Position numbers and translations under genes: made by a program. This document shows, in pieces, positions 22,618 through 36,700 of a stretch of DNA of 64,000 nt. Within the stretch, counting starts at the first letter, position 1, and the number at the start of each line of letters is the position of its first letter. The notes under the pieces are model-generated. The model did not search any database, was not told the DNA's origin, and saw only the letters and a program-made list of their open reading frames with translations. Source of the stretch: Arthrinium phaeospermum (taxonomy: Eukaryota; Ascomycota; Sordariomycetes; Amphisphaeriales; Apiosporaceae); NCBI GenBank assembly GCA_006503535.1, contig QYRS01000011.1, positions 1,426,001-1,490,000 on the forward strand. Reading direction: 5' to 3'.

Positions 22618-25600
22618 CTTGTTGGTGTTCTGGTGATTCTGTTGTGGAGCTCTGAAGAGGTGTGGTCTTTGCTGCTTGCGGGGATATATCAAGACTCTTC
22701 CTCATCCCCATCATGCGTTCGAACCTCCCTTTATATATACCGACAACTTGTTCCCCGACCTCTCAGCCTTACGCACCCGCCGCTTGTACAGCAGACTGAT
22801 CAGCCATCCTGAGACTGAAGACTGAAGGCTTAGGAGGAGGATTCCCCTGCTTACTCGCTATAGTGACACTATTACACAGATGAGTTCGAAGACATCGTCC
22901 GCACGCTGTGCTACATGATGGCGCCCGTCAACGAAAATGACCTCTTCTGGAATGAGGTCTACTCATGGTGATGGAACTGGGGATATAGGCTCATGCAGTT
23001 TTCGTATGTGACTGCTGATTGGCGGCCGAACCGATCCGTAGAAACGCCCCAATCTCTCACGTGAGGCTCATCCAGGGATACACGTGAGTTACACACCTAG
23101 ATGAGGGTTCCGGGGGGCAGTTGAACAAACTGGGTATGCCTCTACCGCTTTTGGACGTGTCTCACCCCCTTTTCTGGTCGGTCGATTCTCCAAATAGGCA
23201 ACAGTCATTCCCGGGAGCTCGGTCAGCCTGGTTCCCGATTGGAAAGGAGGAGCCGAACTTGACATTGACGTATTCCTGGCCTATACTAGAAGCAGCAACG
23301 TTACGATTGGCGAAATTCCATTATATAATCATCCACGTGGAGTCTCTTCAGAAATCACCTTACTCAAGGGATAATGACCGACTGACCCCTTTTCAAATGA
23401 GAGGGCAAATCACAATACATGATGGTATCCTATTATTGAAACTTGTTATATTGCATATGCGGTGTTGTCGAGCCCCTGCTATAAAACAACTCCGCAGTGA
23501 CAACGCTGACAGTGCTTCAACGACCCCTATCAAAATACATGCGGCTGAACTTCACCACAGCCAGCAACAGCAGATGGAAACCACAATCTCTGTTATATGT
23601 GTCTAAGACAAATGCCGATAAACCGAATCTGACGTGATCAGAGCGTAGTTGGATAATACGACCTGGTTGTACATCCCCGCCATATTACAGTCATATTGCG
23701 CAAAAAGCGCAAACCGGATACGCGCTTCTTCCAGCTAGCCCGTTGAGGGTTGTCAGGATCATTATATTACAGTTTCGGGGTCATTCAAACCCAATATAGA
23801 CCGATACGGCCGTTTATGACTTGTTCGAGTAACCTTTTCTTCTGGGTTGGTCAGCTAATGAGACCGGACTTCAGTCTTAGGTCATATGTCCCGATGAGGA
23901 AACCAAGCCAGTCAAAACTACAATCTCACTACTGCAACGGGCGAGAATTCCTTTTCCATGGCGAGCATGCAATGTTCGTCTGTCTCGAGGGTCGTTCAGC
24001 CTTGGATATGATGACCGGAGAAGCCGTGATGAGACAGCCGCTATGAGACAGTCGCCCAGGCAGCTTGGGCGCCTCGCCTCACCTTTAACAAGTCCAATGA
24101 TGAGATGAGCTCTCCAAGCTGGCATACGTCAAGTGCACAGACTCACGGGATGAGAGAGGATATGCCAGCCCACAAGGGTCGCAGCGTGTAGTATCTCACG
24201 ATCTTTCAGACGGTGAAATGAGTATTGTCATTCAGCAACAGCAGACTATGTTCTCCTAAAGTCAACATGATCGTACTCAGCGTATCGATATTGCCATACT
24301 CAGTTCTTTATAGTCTTATGCGAGCATCTCGTCTGCATAATCCTCCCTGGTGCGGCGACGACACAAGCCGAGGTGGTGCGAAGAACCAAGTCGCCGGACA
24401 TCATCGATGGCTTGAGCAGTGCTAACCTAATGGATCTTCAAAGACGATGGCCGAAAGCACGCACCTATACGATCCCGGCATATGGAGCGAGCGTCAATCG
24501 AACACGCGAAAATAGAACCCGAGATCATAGGACCATCGGGAGATGACGATCGACTCTGTCAACTCCTCCCACGCTTCGAGCCGCATGGCGGAGACTTTAT
24601 CAAAGGCAATAATTTTTCCTCGTCGTATCCCGCCCGACTCGACCCAAGAATGTTTCTCCTCCCGAGCTGACAGGTGGGCTAGAATATATATGGAAGCCGC
24701 TAGGGAGAGGCTACTTACAAGTACTCACTTGTGATTGCCATAAGAAAGAACCGGCGCTCCAACGCGACCGGAAGGAAAAGAGAGGTCCACCAATAAGGAA
24801 GCTCGGTACTCCCGAATGGAGAGAAATGGGTCGGGACTCGTCGCTCGGTACGCTTTCCGCGTTCCACTCTTTTCAGGTACCAGACCAGACGAGTCAGTAC
24901 ATCCTGCAGGTACTCAAGACGCCTTGGCCAATTGCGCGAAAGCAAGGAACATTAAGAAGCCTCAATTTCGCCTTGTCTCCTCCCCGGGATGAGGGAGGGG
25001 CGGGGGTCGCCATTTGTCAAGTCCATCAACATTTCGAAACGAGGAGACGACGTTATTTTTTCCGCCTTCCTGCCCACTGCCTGCCTGTCACTGTCCGTCC
25101 GTCCGGATAAACGGCCCTCCACTCCTACGCTGCGCGCACAGACGACAGGGGGGATGGTTTTGGCACCACTCACTTGTCACTACCCCGTTCCCACCAGGGA
25201 GGAGCCCGGATGGAGGAAGGCCTGGAAATCCTGGCAAGCCTACAACCAGCCAGCCCCCGGTTAGGGTAACAAGACGAAGAACAAGAACAAGAAGAAGCAT
25301 TCTGCAAATCAAATACGTTGAAACAAGTACGAGTTGAACGACATAACAAGCTTTCCTCCTCAAGGCTGTATCGTTTGGGGGTGGTTCTTGGCCATGTCAT
25401 CATGCCATTTCCATTTCAGTGGCGCTAGATGGACCATGGTGTTTGGGATAAAACGGTTTCTGATGAAACCCCCACCAAGGAGGACGGGGCCTCACCATCA
25501 TGATGACACAGCAGCCAATGCCTTCTCTCACCTTTCCTGGAAAGCATCGAGGAAGAACAGAGGCGGATCACGAATGGCAATGAGAAAAAGTGCTGTGTGA

Positions 25601-26331
25601 ACCAATTGATCAGGAGCGAAGCGGCGGCAGGCTCGCTCTCTGGGGCCTTTATTCTTGTTGCTATCGTACATGTGCTGATTTCCTCAACGCGCCCCGCCGG
25701 GCCTCCCCCTTCGCAGTGCTTTCCTCAGCCACTCAAGGACCATATAAGACTAATGTTTACTCTTATCGTTAATCATATGGGGGAAAATAGCGCGCCAGTG
25801 CCAAGGCAACAAGATCCTCGGAAATAATTGAAAAGAAGAATCCACCAAGCCAGTAGCCCTTTTTCTTGGAATTGGTCTGAACCGACCAGCCCGTGTGTTT
25901 TGACTACTCCAGACTCTCTTGCTCCAGAGCCTCTCTATGAAATGCCCAATGCAAAGGGGCGAACCGAAGCGAAAACAATGTAAATCCAATGTATCCCAAA
26001 AGCAAATAACGACATCCCAAGAAGCATCGAGATGTATTGAAGAAGCGAAGCGAGCCATTGATGTGCCCGACGCCCACTTTCCGGCAGCCGGAGAAGTGCG
26101 GCGGTCGGAGACGCCGACTGAAGGAGCCATGCGTTTAAATAGACAGCAGCCAGGAATTACGCCGGCTGCCGGACTGGCAAAGATGCAGATAAAGTTCCGA
26201 CAGGAGTTTGAGCACTCGAGTCAATGCTGGACCCATAGCGCGATATGAACCCCTAAACAGCTGTCGCGTCTTTGATAAGAAGTGCAGAGTGGTTTGAATT
26301 TCAGGGATTGAGCTGACGAGCACGGAGCTGC
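22618..26331. other. 3.7-kb intergenic region without supported genes
   Basis: Holds the GH16 promoter at its left end and the 3' flank of the Myb-like gene at its right end. Many short open frames exist on both strands, none with a signal peptide, motif or splice pattern that I can support. Stretches around 23600-23830 are AT- and TA-rich and could be relics of mutated repeats. A purine-rich GAAGAACAAGAA stretch lies at about 25272-25297. Confidence 0.5.
22731..22739 (-). promoter_or_regulatory. TATA-like box of the GH16 gene
   Basis: The minus strand reads TATATATAA, about 115 bp before the ATG at 22617, which is standard spacing for a TATA-containing fungal promoter. Confidence 0.45.
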
Positions 26332-27371
26332 TCAAGCGACCACGACACCCACACTACGCTCTTCCTCTAACCTGCGGACCATCTCGCGCTCTCCGGGGCT
26401 CCGGGGGTTGGCATCGATACCAAGGATGGCGCTGATTCGGGTCTTGTCGTGCTTGCCGTAGCCGATATCCCGATCGTTGGGACTCGTAGTGGGCGTGATC
26501 GGCGTGTGGGTCGGGCCATTGGCCATGCTGGACTTCCAGGCCTGTTCCAGCAGAGCAGGGCTGACTCCGGTTCCGTAGTCGTTGGCGACAGCACCCCAGA
26601 AAGAGTTACGGTGCGCGGCGTAGATGGAGTGCAGTCTAGGCAGGTCGACATGTGTGGGAGGCTGGGGCATAGAGCAGTCCAGGCGCAGAGCTGGGGCGTG
26701 GCTGACGGGCGTCTGCTGTTGGGGGAACGGCGACGGCGCCAGAGTGCGGCTCGTCTCGGCAGTAGGCGTCGGGTAGCCAAGTTGCGACATACTGGCCGCT
26801 GACATGCCCATGGCGACCGGCTTGGGAAGGATGGCTGGCAGCCGGGGCGAGGCATCAGTGCTGTTGGTCATGATGCTGGGCAGATGGATCTGGCTGGGGC
26901 TATGCGAGCCGTAGCTGCCAGAGCTCTCAGGAGGCGAAGTGGACCGCGATACTCCCTCCCGGATCGGCGTCGGCATGGAAGCCGGAAGAATCGGGGAGTG
27001 TCCGGAGGACGTGGAAGACATGGAGGTAGTGCGCTTGCGGCGGTTGCTACCATGGCTGAGCTGGTGGTAGTGCAAGCGGCAGGCCAGCTCGGTCTTCTTG
27101 AGATGAGCGGCAATGTGTTTGTATGGCATCTTTTGAAGACGGGTCTGCAGCAGATAGACCTCCTATTCAGACAAAAAGCAGGTTAGCAAATCTGGCCCAG
27201 GACTCCCTTTCCCACGCGTTGGCTCACCTCATCCTCGCTCCATGCTCTGCCTCCTCCAGTCGAAGCGAGCTTGCGGTTCTTGGTGATGCCGTAATCATGA
27301 CGGTCAAGAGCATCGCTCGTGGGGTGGTAAGCCATGTTGGTATGGGCGTTGAGCTGCATCGGGGGCGACAT
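26332..27371 (-). CDS. Myb/SANT-like DNA-binding protein
   Basis: Exons 27371..27228 and 27162..26332 (intron 65 nt, donor GTGAGC, acceptor TAG, phase 0) give 324 residues. Splicing joins GRAWSEDE to EVYLLQTRL and so creates one Myb/SANT-like repeat at about residues 41-90. The three-helix pattern is AWSEDEEVYLL, YKHIAAHLKKTELACRLHYH and a basic end SNRRKR. The region after residue 95 is Ser/Pro/Thr-rich and disordered with many SP/TP sites. A conserved-looking C-terminal block follows (LHSIYAAHRNSFWGAVANDY, then a KTRISAILGID segment). It is a probable sequence-specific regulator of unknown targets. Its promoter is the left end of a 13.7-kb gene-free interval, so complex regulation is plausible. 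Confidence 0.88.
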
Positions 27372-30300
27372 TTTGCCGAGCAGTCGTATTTGTGATCGTG
27401 AAAGGTGTGACGGTGCGGCCTACGAATCGAAAGTTGAAAAAGGTGTGGCGGAAAAGGAGCAGAGCTAGCTGCTGAGAGAATCGAAGTCGTGGTTTCGAGA
27501 ATAAAAGTTGTATGTGATGGTAAACCGAGATGTAGTCCGGGGACGTTTTGTGTTGCTGGTATCCAAATCCTTCTTCGCCCAAGGCTATCCTTTTCGTCGA
27601 ACTGGACCTTGTCGTGTTTACACGCTTTTGGAGATTGAAACCGGGCACTACTATCCAAAGATACAAGACGGAAATCGATTGAAAGGTCGTTCAGGAGCCA
27701 GTTTCAAACCGATAGACGAATGTAGGTATAGGTAGGTATTGTATTTTCCCAAAAAGAATGTAAGCAGCCAAGCCAGTTGGACAGGACAAAAGAGCGTGGT
27801 CGCTAGCTGCGAAGAAGAAGGAAAAAAGAAAGGAGGCGCGCAACAACGTCGTCGTTAATCGATGCACAGGTATACCGAAGATGGTGTAGAGGAAAGAACA
27901 AAACAAGAGGCTCAGAGACGAGGGGGAATCCAGAGGCATTATAATGATTATGCATCTCACAGCCTCAGTATAAGTGAGTGTCAACCATGACAGGGGACCC
28001 GGTACGTACCTCCAGGCGGACCAGGATAGGCCAGTATCAGAATCTTGGTGTGGACACCCGCAACACACACCGCAACATACGGCGGCCGTGTTACAAGCCT
28101 TACCAGCGACCCTGGCGTTTTGATGGGCCAGGCGTGACATGATCAGAAGCATAAGCTTGGCTTGATCCGCATTTGGCTACCATCCATTCGGTCCAAAGCT
28201 AAACGTTCAGACCCTCCCCAGCGACCATGTCAGGATTTGGTCTAGGCCGGAGAACGTGCGTGAGTTTGCAGCTCAACGGCGACGTTTGGACTAACAATAG
28301 TCTGGCCTTGCCACTTGAGATGAATTCGAAGAGCAATGGAAGCACTCGAGGAATGTTCGATATCAACTGAATCGCAGTGCTATGTTGATACGTTTGGCAT
28401 CACGTTGATACACAGGCAAGAGACGGCCAAGCCAGAGCCCGTCTAGCTCTTGACTAGCAGGCACGTCACACTCTCGGATAGCCCAAGAACGATACACCCC
28501 CCATGCAGGAGGAGGTGTTTACACACCAGATGCAGATCAAACCCGAGGATCAGAAAACAGAACCGCTGGAAAGAAAACAGGCACGCAAGCCTAGGGCCTA
28601 CCTTTGTCGTACCAGGTTTGGATGTAGGAGTAATCGCAAACAATACCCCCTGGCGTCACGGACGTCGAGTGCCATGCGTACTACCTACTATACGCATTAT
28701 CCACAACAGCGACCCAGATCAAGTGTGCGCGTGTGCATGTGTGTACACCTTTACCCTTGAATTATTGTCATCGAATATGATCTGCCCGGGGCCCTTGCAC
28801 AAGTCCTTTATGCGTGCCTGTTACCAGCTGTGATCACGCCAGACCTCGCCAGGCCCCGGTGAAGCATAATTTTCCCAGCTGTTGCCGTCGTATTGTACTC
28901 TTTTTTATGTTTCAAATGGGCTGCTCGATGTACTGCCTACCTTAAAACAGGCCTGTAGGTACTTGGTCCGGGGTACGAAATGGAGTATATTCGTGAACAA
29001 TAATTCAAGGGTACAGGTGTATAGGCAGATAGAGAGATAGGAAGCACTGGAAACAACTCTCAGTGGGTACGATTCCCTATATTCTTTGTTCTTCTTGTTC
29101 CGCCCTTGGACAGGAGACGTTTCCTGATCTGGCGTCCCATTGAAAGCTGACGACTGGATCGCAAGATGTTTCGGCGGTCGGGGTGAAGAATCCAGTCCCT
29201 CTTCTTCGGCTTCTCGCTCTCCCTCTCTCCTCTGTGGATTGGAGGGATCTCTACACGGAGGGTATTTCCTAATCAGCGAGCCAATTGGTGGCACCCGCAA
29301 AACAAGCCCCCAGCCTCTCTCCGCCCGTATCTCCTTGTCCCAACCGTTCTCTACGGACGGTTGACGGAGCGGGGGCAGCATGGGAGAGCTCCTGTAGCAG
29401 TACTGCAATGTCCAAGTTGGCCGCCCCTGATGGGGACTAGGCTGACAGGTACCTTGGGAGCTTGGGGGGAGCAGATGGGACGCACGATCTCCAGCGGTAG
29501 TGTTCATTCGGCTTGTTTGGAAAGGGCTTGCAGGCAGGCGGGGGCGAGTAGGGGTGGCATGGCAGTATCGGAAATGGTTCGAGGAGTGGACAGGAAGAGA
29601 TGGGAAAAGTGAGGGTGTTTGACAACGGAGAATATTTCTGTCAAGGACGTTGCTTCAACGTGTTACAGATCAACGCGCTTGTTGTCCAGAGGCCGGGGTG
29701 TCTATTGGCCTGCTGCGCCCCACCAACTTTTGGACAGCGGCTCTGCGGCAGCAGACTTTAGTGGCCTTTTCGCTCGCCAGCCCTCACAAGAGACTTTTTG
29801 CTACAGCACCTAGGCCTAGAAGAGCCAAACTCCGGGGTGGTGCCCCTCCATACGCCTCCGTCATCCACCCACATTGCACACCTAGCCCCTTGAACTTGAG
29901 CACGCCCATTCCAACCTGCCAACTTCCTCGGTACTTTGCGAAAAAGAAGGAACCGACAGGGTCTCGGTGGCTCTGGCGTTTTCCCGTAATAGCAATTTTG
30001 ATATTGATTCAATGCAATGCAACCGCGGCTGCTACCTATCAGCTGGTAGTCGCCCGGCTTCCAGCGTCCTGGGAACGGAATTATCCATGAGAGGGCCTCG
30101 CTGGCTGTCCAACGGTTTTAAGCCCGTGCTTTTCTGCTTTATCATAAGCGAGACTGGCTATTGCTCGCAACTTGTCCGCCCGTTTGGTTTGGCCGCTGGC
30201 GATTGAAACAATATTGTTCTACCCTCATGTTTCTACCTTAAGCCCCGTGTTTGTATCCATCTGGCCCCGTATCTCTGCTTCTGGCGCTGCCTCCTTCTCC

Positions 30301-33300
30301 TCTTCTTGGAATGCCGTGATAGAAACGGCGCTTTACTGCCGGAGATGTGAGTAAACTGGCTCCGTTCTGACTTACTTGTTTATTCCCGCAGGCCCGTCAT
30401 TCGAGCGCGACAGGATGCAATCTGGTGTGGCCTTCTTTGCTGCATCTTTTCGTCATATGCCCACATATGCCACGAACATGCGACTCCAATACGTTCTTTT
30501 GACTCGTGAATCAACAGTCGCCATTGTCGCAACAGCATCCTACCCGTCGCTCCGGGCTCAAATGCAATACAGAGTTACGTACGCCTGTGCTGCGAATGGG
30601 CCATTGGGGCGTCCATCCTCTCCACACGCGGCAAACGTTTCCCGAGGACTCTGCTTGGTTTGATCTCTTCAACCGCCCAGGTTGCCAGGTTGTCTGCGCT
30701 ATGTCCGCTATACCACGATTATCTTAGTAGTGCTACTATGGGTTCCCCGTCCAGAGCCGCATCTTCGGTTGCATAAGCCGCAATCCTGATCCTGTCCTGC
30801 ACCCAAAACCCCTGAAACCTGCTAAGAACAAGGGTCGATTTCAACTTGGTATCAGGCGGTCCTGACTCGCCCCCCACCTCCATGCCAAGAACAGTTTATT
30901 TTTCTTTCTGCAGCAAAGCATTTTCTCATGTAACCAGATGGAAGTCTTGTCGCGTTTTCCATGTTTGGAGAGACTCGACCCGAAAACCACATCAGAAGAT
31001 TTTAGATTTCGAGTCGTTGAGAGTAACTCTCGCATCCTAGCTTCACCTCCTCCGGTCCGGAGCCGAAACTCTGGGCACTCGCAATGGAAACCGGCCTATG
31101 TTGACTTTTGCTTCACTCTGTCTTGTCATTGTCAAGTTCTGCACTGTCGATGAGTCAGGAACTACCTACTTCCAGTGGATATTCGTCATAATTATGCCAA
31201 TTGGGCCGGCCACCTGCTTCGACCGGCTAGACGACGGACAGGGAAGATGCAAGCCACAGCCACTTAGACGCAACTCCGATCATGGCTTAGACATTGAGAG
31301 GTCCATTGAGGTAGTTTCAAACTGAAGAGAAGAATTCCTGCATAGAACGAAACGCGCCTCGTTGTTTGCGGTGATCGTTCCCATCGTTTTGTGGTGGTGA
31401 TCGTCAGGAATGGATCATGTCGCTTCGCCATCTGTCTCTCACGCCTGCTCGTCGTCATCATCCTGATAAGCCATGATTACACAGGCCCGCAAGCAGTCTC
31501 AAACAGATCGTTGCGACATCGAAAGCTATCCCATGACCTTCTCGACTCATATGTAGACGTTATTCCCGATATTGCTAGTTTTGTGTATACTCACGTTGTC
31601 GTGTATGCGTCTTCCTCGCGTCAAATGGCGACTTTGGACCAGAATACGGGACAAGTATGACATACAGTACACTGTTCTTCGTCTGCCACCGGACAGACGG
31701 GATGGTTGAGGTCGAGGTATAGGCAGGCTCCTCCATGGCTGCACGTGTTATCTGCAGTGCGGCTGAACGAACCATTCAATGCAAAACACCACGATGGAGT
31801 TTGGGGGCTTCCCAGACTACTCCCCGCCAATCGTAGGGATGGCACCTTGCTCTGTTGCAAGCAAGCTATTCATGCGTTCTTCATCTATGTTCGCACATTC
31901 GGATTGGCATGTCGCAGGTCTGGTGATCGACGTCAACCGGGGGAGTTCCAGCTCACCGACTACGACAAATGTTACATATAATCTGAGGACGAGGCTCACA
32001 CGCCGCCACGCCGCGTATAGTCCTATTCCAGATGCAAATAGGATAGTCGGTGGGCTGTTTGGATCCTATACCCGCCTGTTGCCCTCGTCCAGCTCCGAGG
32101 TCAGTCACATACTTGTATATCCGACGGAGTACTGGGGTCGCATGACAACGAGGGGGGGTTTTGTAAGTCATACGCTGAGGAGTTGCGCTTTATTCCGCGA
32201 TGCCTCTTTAATGTGGACCATTGCAACGTTCTTTTCTTCTAGAAACCTGTCCACACGTCATCGGCCATGCCGAAAATGAGATGACATAGATGAATACGTA
32301 CATAGCCACGAGGTGTGCATCTCGTCTTTCTGCTCGTCTACTTGTAGCAGTGCTGTTAGAAATGGAAGCAATACAACACGTGACAGGCCGGCCCCCTTGC
32401 ATGTGTGGTTGGTTGACTAACACAATGGGCGTCCGGGACGTGGGGGGCTTCCACATCAATTGATTAAGCTCGCCTATATGCGATAAGTTATGAACATATC
32501 GCTGCTCAGGAGATAGTCTATGTGCGATATAGTTTGATAGCTCATTTTGCAAGGGCACGCCGTTCTCGCCGTGTATGGCATCAGGTATCAGCATAACACA
32601 GGAAAACCATCGTATGAAGATACATGGCCAAGCGCCGCCAAGCGCCTCCAAAAGATGCAGGTGAGACTTGTTCGAGTAAAGAAAAGCTCACGCTATGACA
32701 TGACTCCATGACTGCAGTAGCATATGTACTTACTATGTTCAATTGGCATGGGCCGTGCATCATCCATCGGTGGTGAAACCGGCGTTCAGCCTCGGGCAAG
32801 CCATTTCGGGAGTGACCAAACATGAAAACAACGGGATGATCGTCGTCCGATATTATAGTTGATCGCCAAGCAAGTTGGCGAACCTTATCTTTGCGCCAAA
32901 TGCTTCAAAACATCAGAGGAGCGAGCGAAAGAGAAAGAATTGACAGCAAAGAAGAAAACACGATGCACCCTGATCATATATGCCCATCAAACACCCAAGA
33001 TCTGCTTGGGGAGGGATCCTGCGTTTTGGTTTAGAAACAATTGTAATTGTTGAGACGGCCGGGTTCCATTGGTTGGAATACCGGGCAAGTTTAAAGCATT
33101 TGGCATGTCGAGGCGCGCATCCCCCTCGATGATCAACCACGGAACGGCGCCAACCCCGATTTACGTTGTAAAAGAGTTGTCATGCTATGCAGGACTGGTC
33201 GTGTGTGTTCTTGGCTCTCATTCGGCGATACAGGACCCCTGCCAAAGACCGAGGAGCAGAGCCGCCAACCTCAAACCTCGTTTCTGACCTAGGCAGTTTC

Positions 33301-33533
33301 ACATGCTCCCCTCCCCGCACTCCAACTGAGGGGAGAAAAGTGAAGAACGACGCAAAGGAAGAAAAGAGAAAAAGAAACAAAAAAAATTAGTGCGCTTCTC
33401 GCGCCAAGGATTCCTATCGTATCCGTCATACGCTCGACGCAATGGGACAGGGAGAAAGAAGAGGCGAGATAAGCGTTGCTTCACCCAGCATCATCCCAAG
33501 TTCTTCCGATGGCGGTTGAAGAGACATCGGACG

Positions 33534-33743
33534 ATGAGACTGCTTGGAGCAGGCCTGCTTCTCGCCGCAAGCATCGCATGCATGCCTGCCTGTAGTGTAT
33601 CCACGATGGGTCAGAATCCGTGTATTGAAAACAAAGCACTGCCTCTTTCTTGCATCAGGAAACGCATCACCAAGGTGGAAATACGGAAGAAGAACGACAC
33701 CGGGGTCGATCACCGCCCCCATCGTGGATCCAGAGAAACCTAG
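33534..33743 (+). CDS. Possible small secreted cysteine-containing protein (tentative)
   Basis: A 69-codon frame starting with an ATG and a convincing signal-peptide-like N-terminus: MRLLGAGLLLAASIACMPAC, with n-, h- and c-regions. The remainder is short, basic and contains further cysteines (NPCIENK and LSCIRKR). It lies alone in the gene desert. The frame is open upstream to 33390, so the start is chosen on the signal peptide. Chance occurrence is quite possible; no homologue comes to mind. Confidence 0.22.
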   Translation: MRLLGAGLLLAASIACMPACSVSTMGQNPCIENKALPLSCIRKRITKVEIRKKNDTGVDHRPHRGSRET

Positions 33744-36700
33744 CAAGCAAGCATTATCAGGCGATTTCGATGAGTTATTCTCCTCAACCCTGGGCGCATC
33801 AGCGCCCGATGGCTAACATCGAGCTCGACGGTTTGGTTTCCTGTCACAATGGGGATCATGCTCGCATGAAGTCGACCTGGAGCCGGAAACGGAAACGGAA
33901 CCAATCTTGGTTGAGCCATGGATATGGAATTAATTACACACGCGTCTTCAGTCAGTTAAATTTCAAATCTACATACGTGTAGTATCCGTCGAGTGCAATC
34001 CCTACCCAATACCCCCCAAGGTACTGCCCACGACTGTCCGAGGTAGATTCGCCATCGTCATCATTTTCACAGCCATGGGCGTAACAGGCTAGGAAACAGA
34101 AGGCCCTTGGCAGCTCTGTTCTCGCCACACGCTGCTTCTCTCAACTAGAATCCCCTTTCCCAGGATAGTGATTGACTTGCGAGTTGGGCTTCGATCTGGT
34201 TCCAAAGGTTCTGCGATCCAAGCCCCTCCGATTGCACCCGGAACCATCCCATGAATACGCCAAGGACGATTCTCGGGTGATTCGCCGATGGAAGCATCTG
34301 CTTGTCGTCCGAATTCCCTTTGATGATACACGGAACCAAGAGTCCAGGCCTTTTTACTGTCGTCAGGTGGTTCTTTATCGCTTACCTCGGTCATGGTAGC
34401 TGCGCTCGGCACGAATGGACGTGTTGCGCTCCGTTGGGCGACCCGCCGTCCCGGGGCCGCCTGCCTCACATGACATCCGGAATCGGAATGGAACTACCAC
34501 CCGGTGAAGACACCGGCCGGCTTGCATACCAACATGATAAGGTATTGAAGCTGCGAATAATGAAAGGGGAAGAAACGTTCCGGTACGCCCAGCTACAAAG
34601 ACTATCGTTCTCATCGCCGTACCTATCTGAACGACATTCGAGTCATGGGTTTATAGTGGAGGGATTGGTGAAGTGGTTTAGAGAAAATGATATAATCTCG
34701 CCGCCTTCACCTGTGAGGTGTGAGCATGCTGCTCTCTCAATGTGTAGCAAATCTCACCCCTTTGGTTCCAAATAGCTTTGCTCTCCACAAAGTAGGAGGC
34801 CTCGCTCCCGTCTCGTTCACCTTCGTGATCCTTCAATCGTGACCAAGTAGATCCAAAAGTATCTTCGGTTTGGAACTTTATTCCATGGCCAGCTCATCGC
34901 GCGCTTCTGGGTTTTCGAAAAGGGGTTCACCTACTCCGCGCTGGATGGTCCAGCTTGGGCGTATGTACATAGTCTTCTAGATACATACCTAAAAGTCAAT
35001 CCACTACCGAGCACTTTGCATGTCCTTGCCAGCCCAGTCACGTCCATCGGCCTGGTGGAAGCGATGCCATTGGCCATGGGGAGCTGTGAATGGGATGAGC
35101 TTATATATTTGCTCAGCCTCTATCGGGTGCCAGGGCACCACCAAAGGCTATTCATTGCGTAGAAGAATTTTCAAGCAGCCTTGCCTCTTAACGCCGGTCG
35201 CCTATTATTATTCTCTTTATTTCTTGTCCTTGTCTGCCCAGGCGCTGGCTTTGCGAGTTCATCTAGCTCATAGCCGTTGTAATCTCGAGCTTATCATTGC
35301 ACCTTCAGAGTCGGTCGCGTTGTCGCGACTGTCGCTTGTTTGTTCTCTCCGAGTGTCACGAAATCTTCGACGATGATTTGCATCTTGCGCCAAGCTTCAT
35401 ACGATCTGGGAAACAGTACAAACTACCGAGTTTTCAGTAGCCTATCCTGGCATACCCTCCAAACCCACGGGGAGCCTCAAAGCAAGCGATTGGGTAGGCG
35501 TCATTTGAGCCAGGGAGCTGTGTGAAGGGGCTTCACCACAGCTCAGGTATGCCTGGCCTGGCTCGATTGAACTTACGAACTCATAGGAACGGTTGCGATA
35601 TATCTCCGAGATATACCAAAGCTACGGATCTCGCGACACGTCCATGTCGTCAAACAGGATTCGACAACGATCGCACTATGACGAATGGAGCCAACCCCAA
35701 GCTGTAGGCGCCAGCGTTCCGACGGCACTCCCAGGGCGCCGAGCGAGCCAAACAGATTTTGCGAGGCAGCAAACGATGTCATGGTAGTCGTTGGCCATTC
35801 GCGTCCGCTGGCTCTCACATGCCGCACCATTGTTCTGTATCGACGTGGGACTACACCAATCCGTACAACATCATGGTACGGCTGTTGAAGACAATCGCGT
35901 TCTTCGTGTCGCTTCTCGCGTAGCCTCAATATGAATCCGACACATTGGCAGTACCGCAGTGGAACTGCGGCTTCACTTGTTTTCACCTTCCTCGGGGCAT
36001 CGACACCGAAGTCGCCAATCGCCATTGTCAAGATTGCCCGCGGCGCCGGCTCGATCGAACACGGCCTTTTTACCGAATACCAAAAGAACCGAAACAAAGC
36101 ACTGCTGAGAGAAAGACCAAGCTGGCATCGATGTTCGGCTCCAGTCATCGAGTACATACCTAATTATCCGCCCCGCTGTGTGAGTTGGGAAACCTGGCAT
36201 GTACTTCCATCGGCGGTGTGAGTCGACGACCATGTTACCCATCATGGAGTGCAAGGACGCTTGCCGACGGCTGAGGCTGCAATCCCACCTGTACCCAGCC
36301 GATGTAGATACATTGCAACACCCGACCTTCAAAGGTACTGCGATGGACTGGGTACTGCGGGGAAACGCAGCAGTACCTACACCGGTTTGCTTGGGCAGGG
36401 CGCTAGATCTTGGCATATGGCCTCACACTCCTTGGATGAGTTTGGGAGCACAGCATGCGTACCTCACACCAAGTGTACTCTTTCGACGGGTTGATAACGA
36501 CCGCCGATGGACCAAGTGCACACCAAGACAGCCGTGGCCACAACGCGGCGAGTGAGGCGTGGAGTCTATTTCAGCAATCATGAGCTTCTTGTCTTGCTGC
36601 TCCCCGCCGCGACAGTCTGTAGGCGAGTGAGATGCAATGGGCGCCAGCTGATTCGCTTATTTCACTCGATGCAACCAAGATCAGGTTGATCTAGGTCGAC

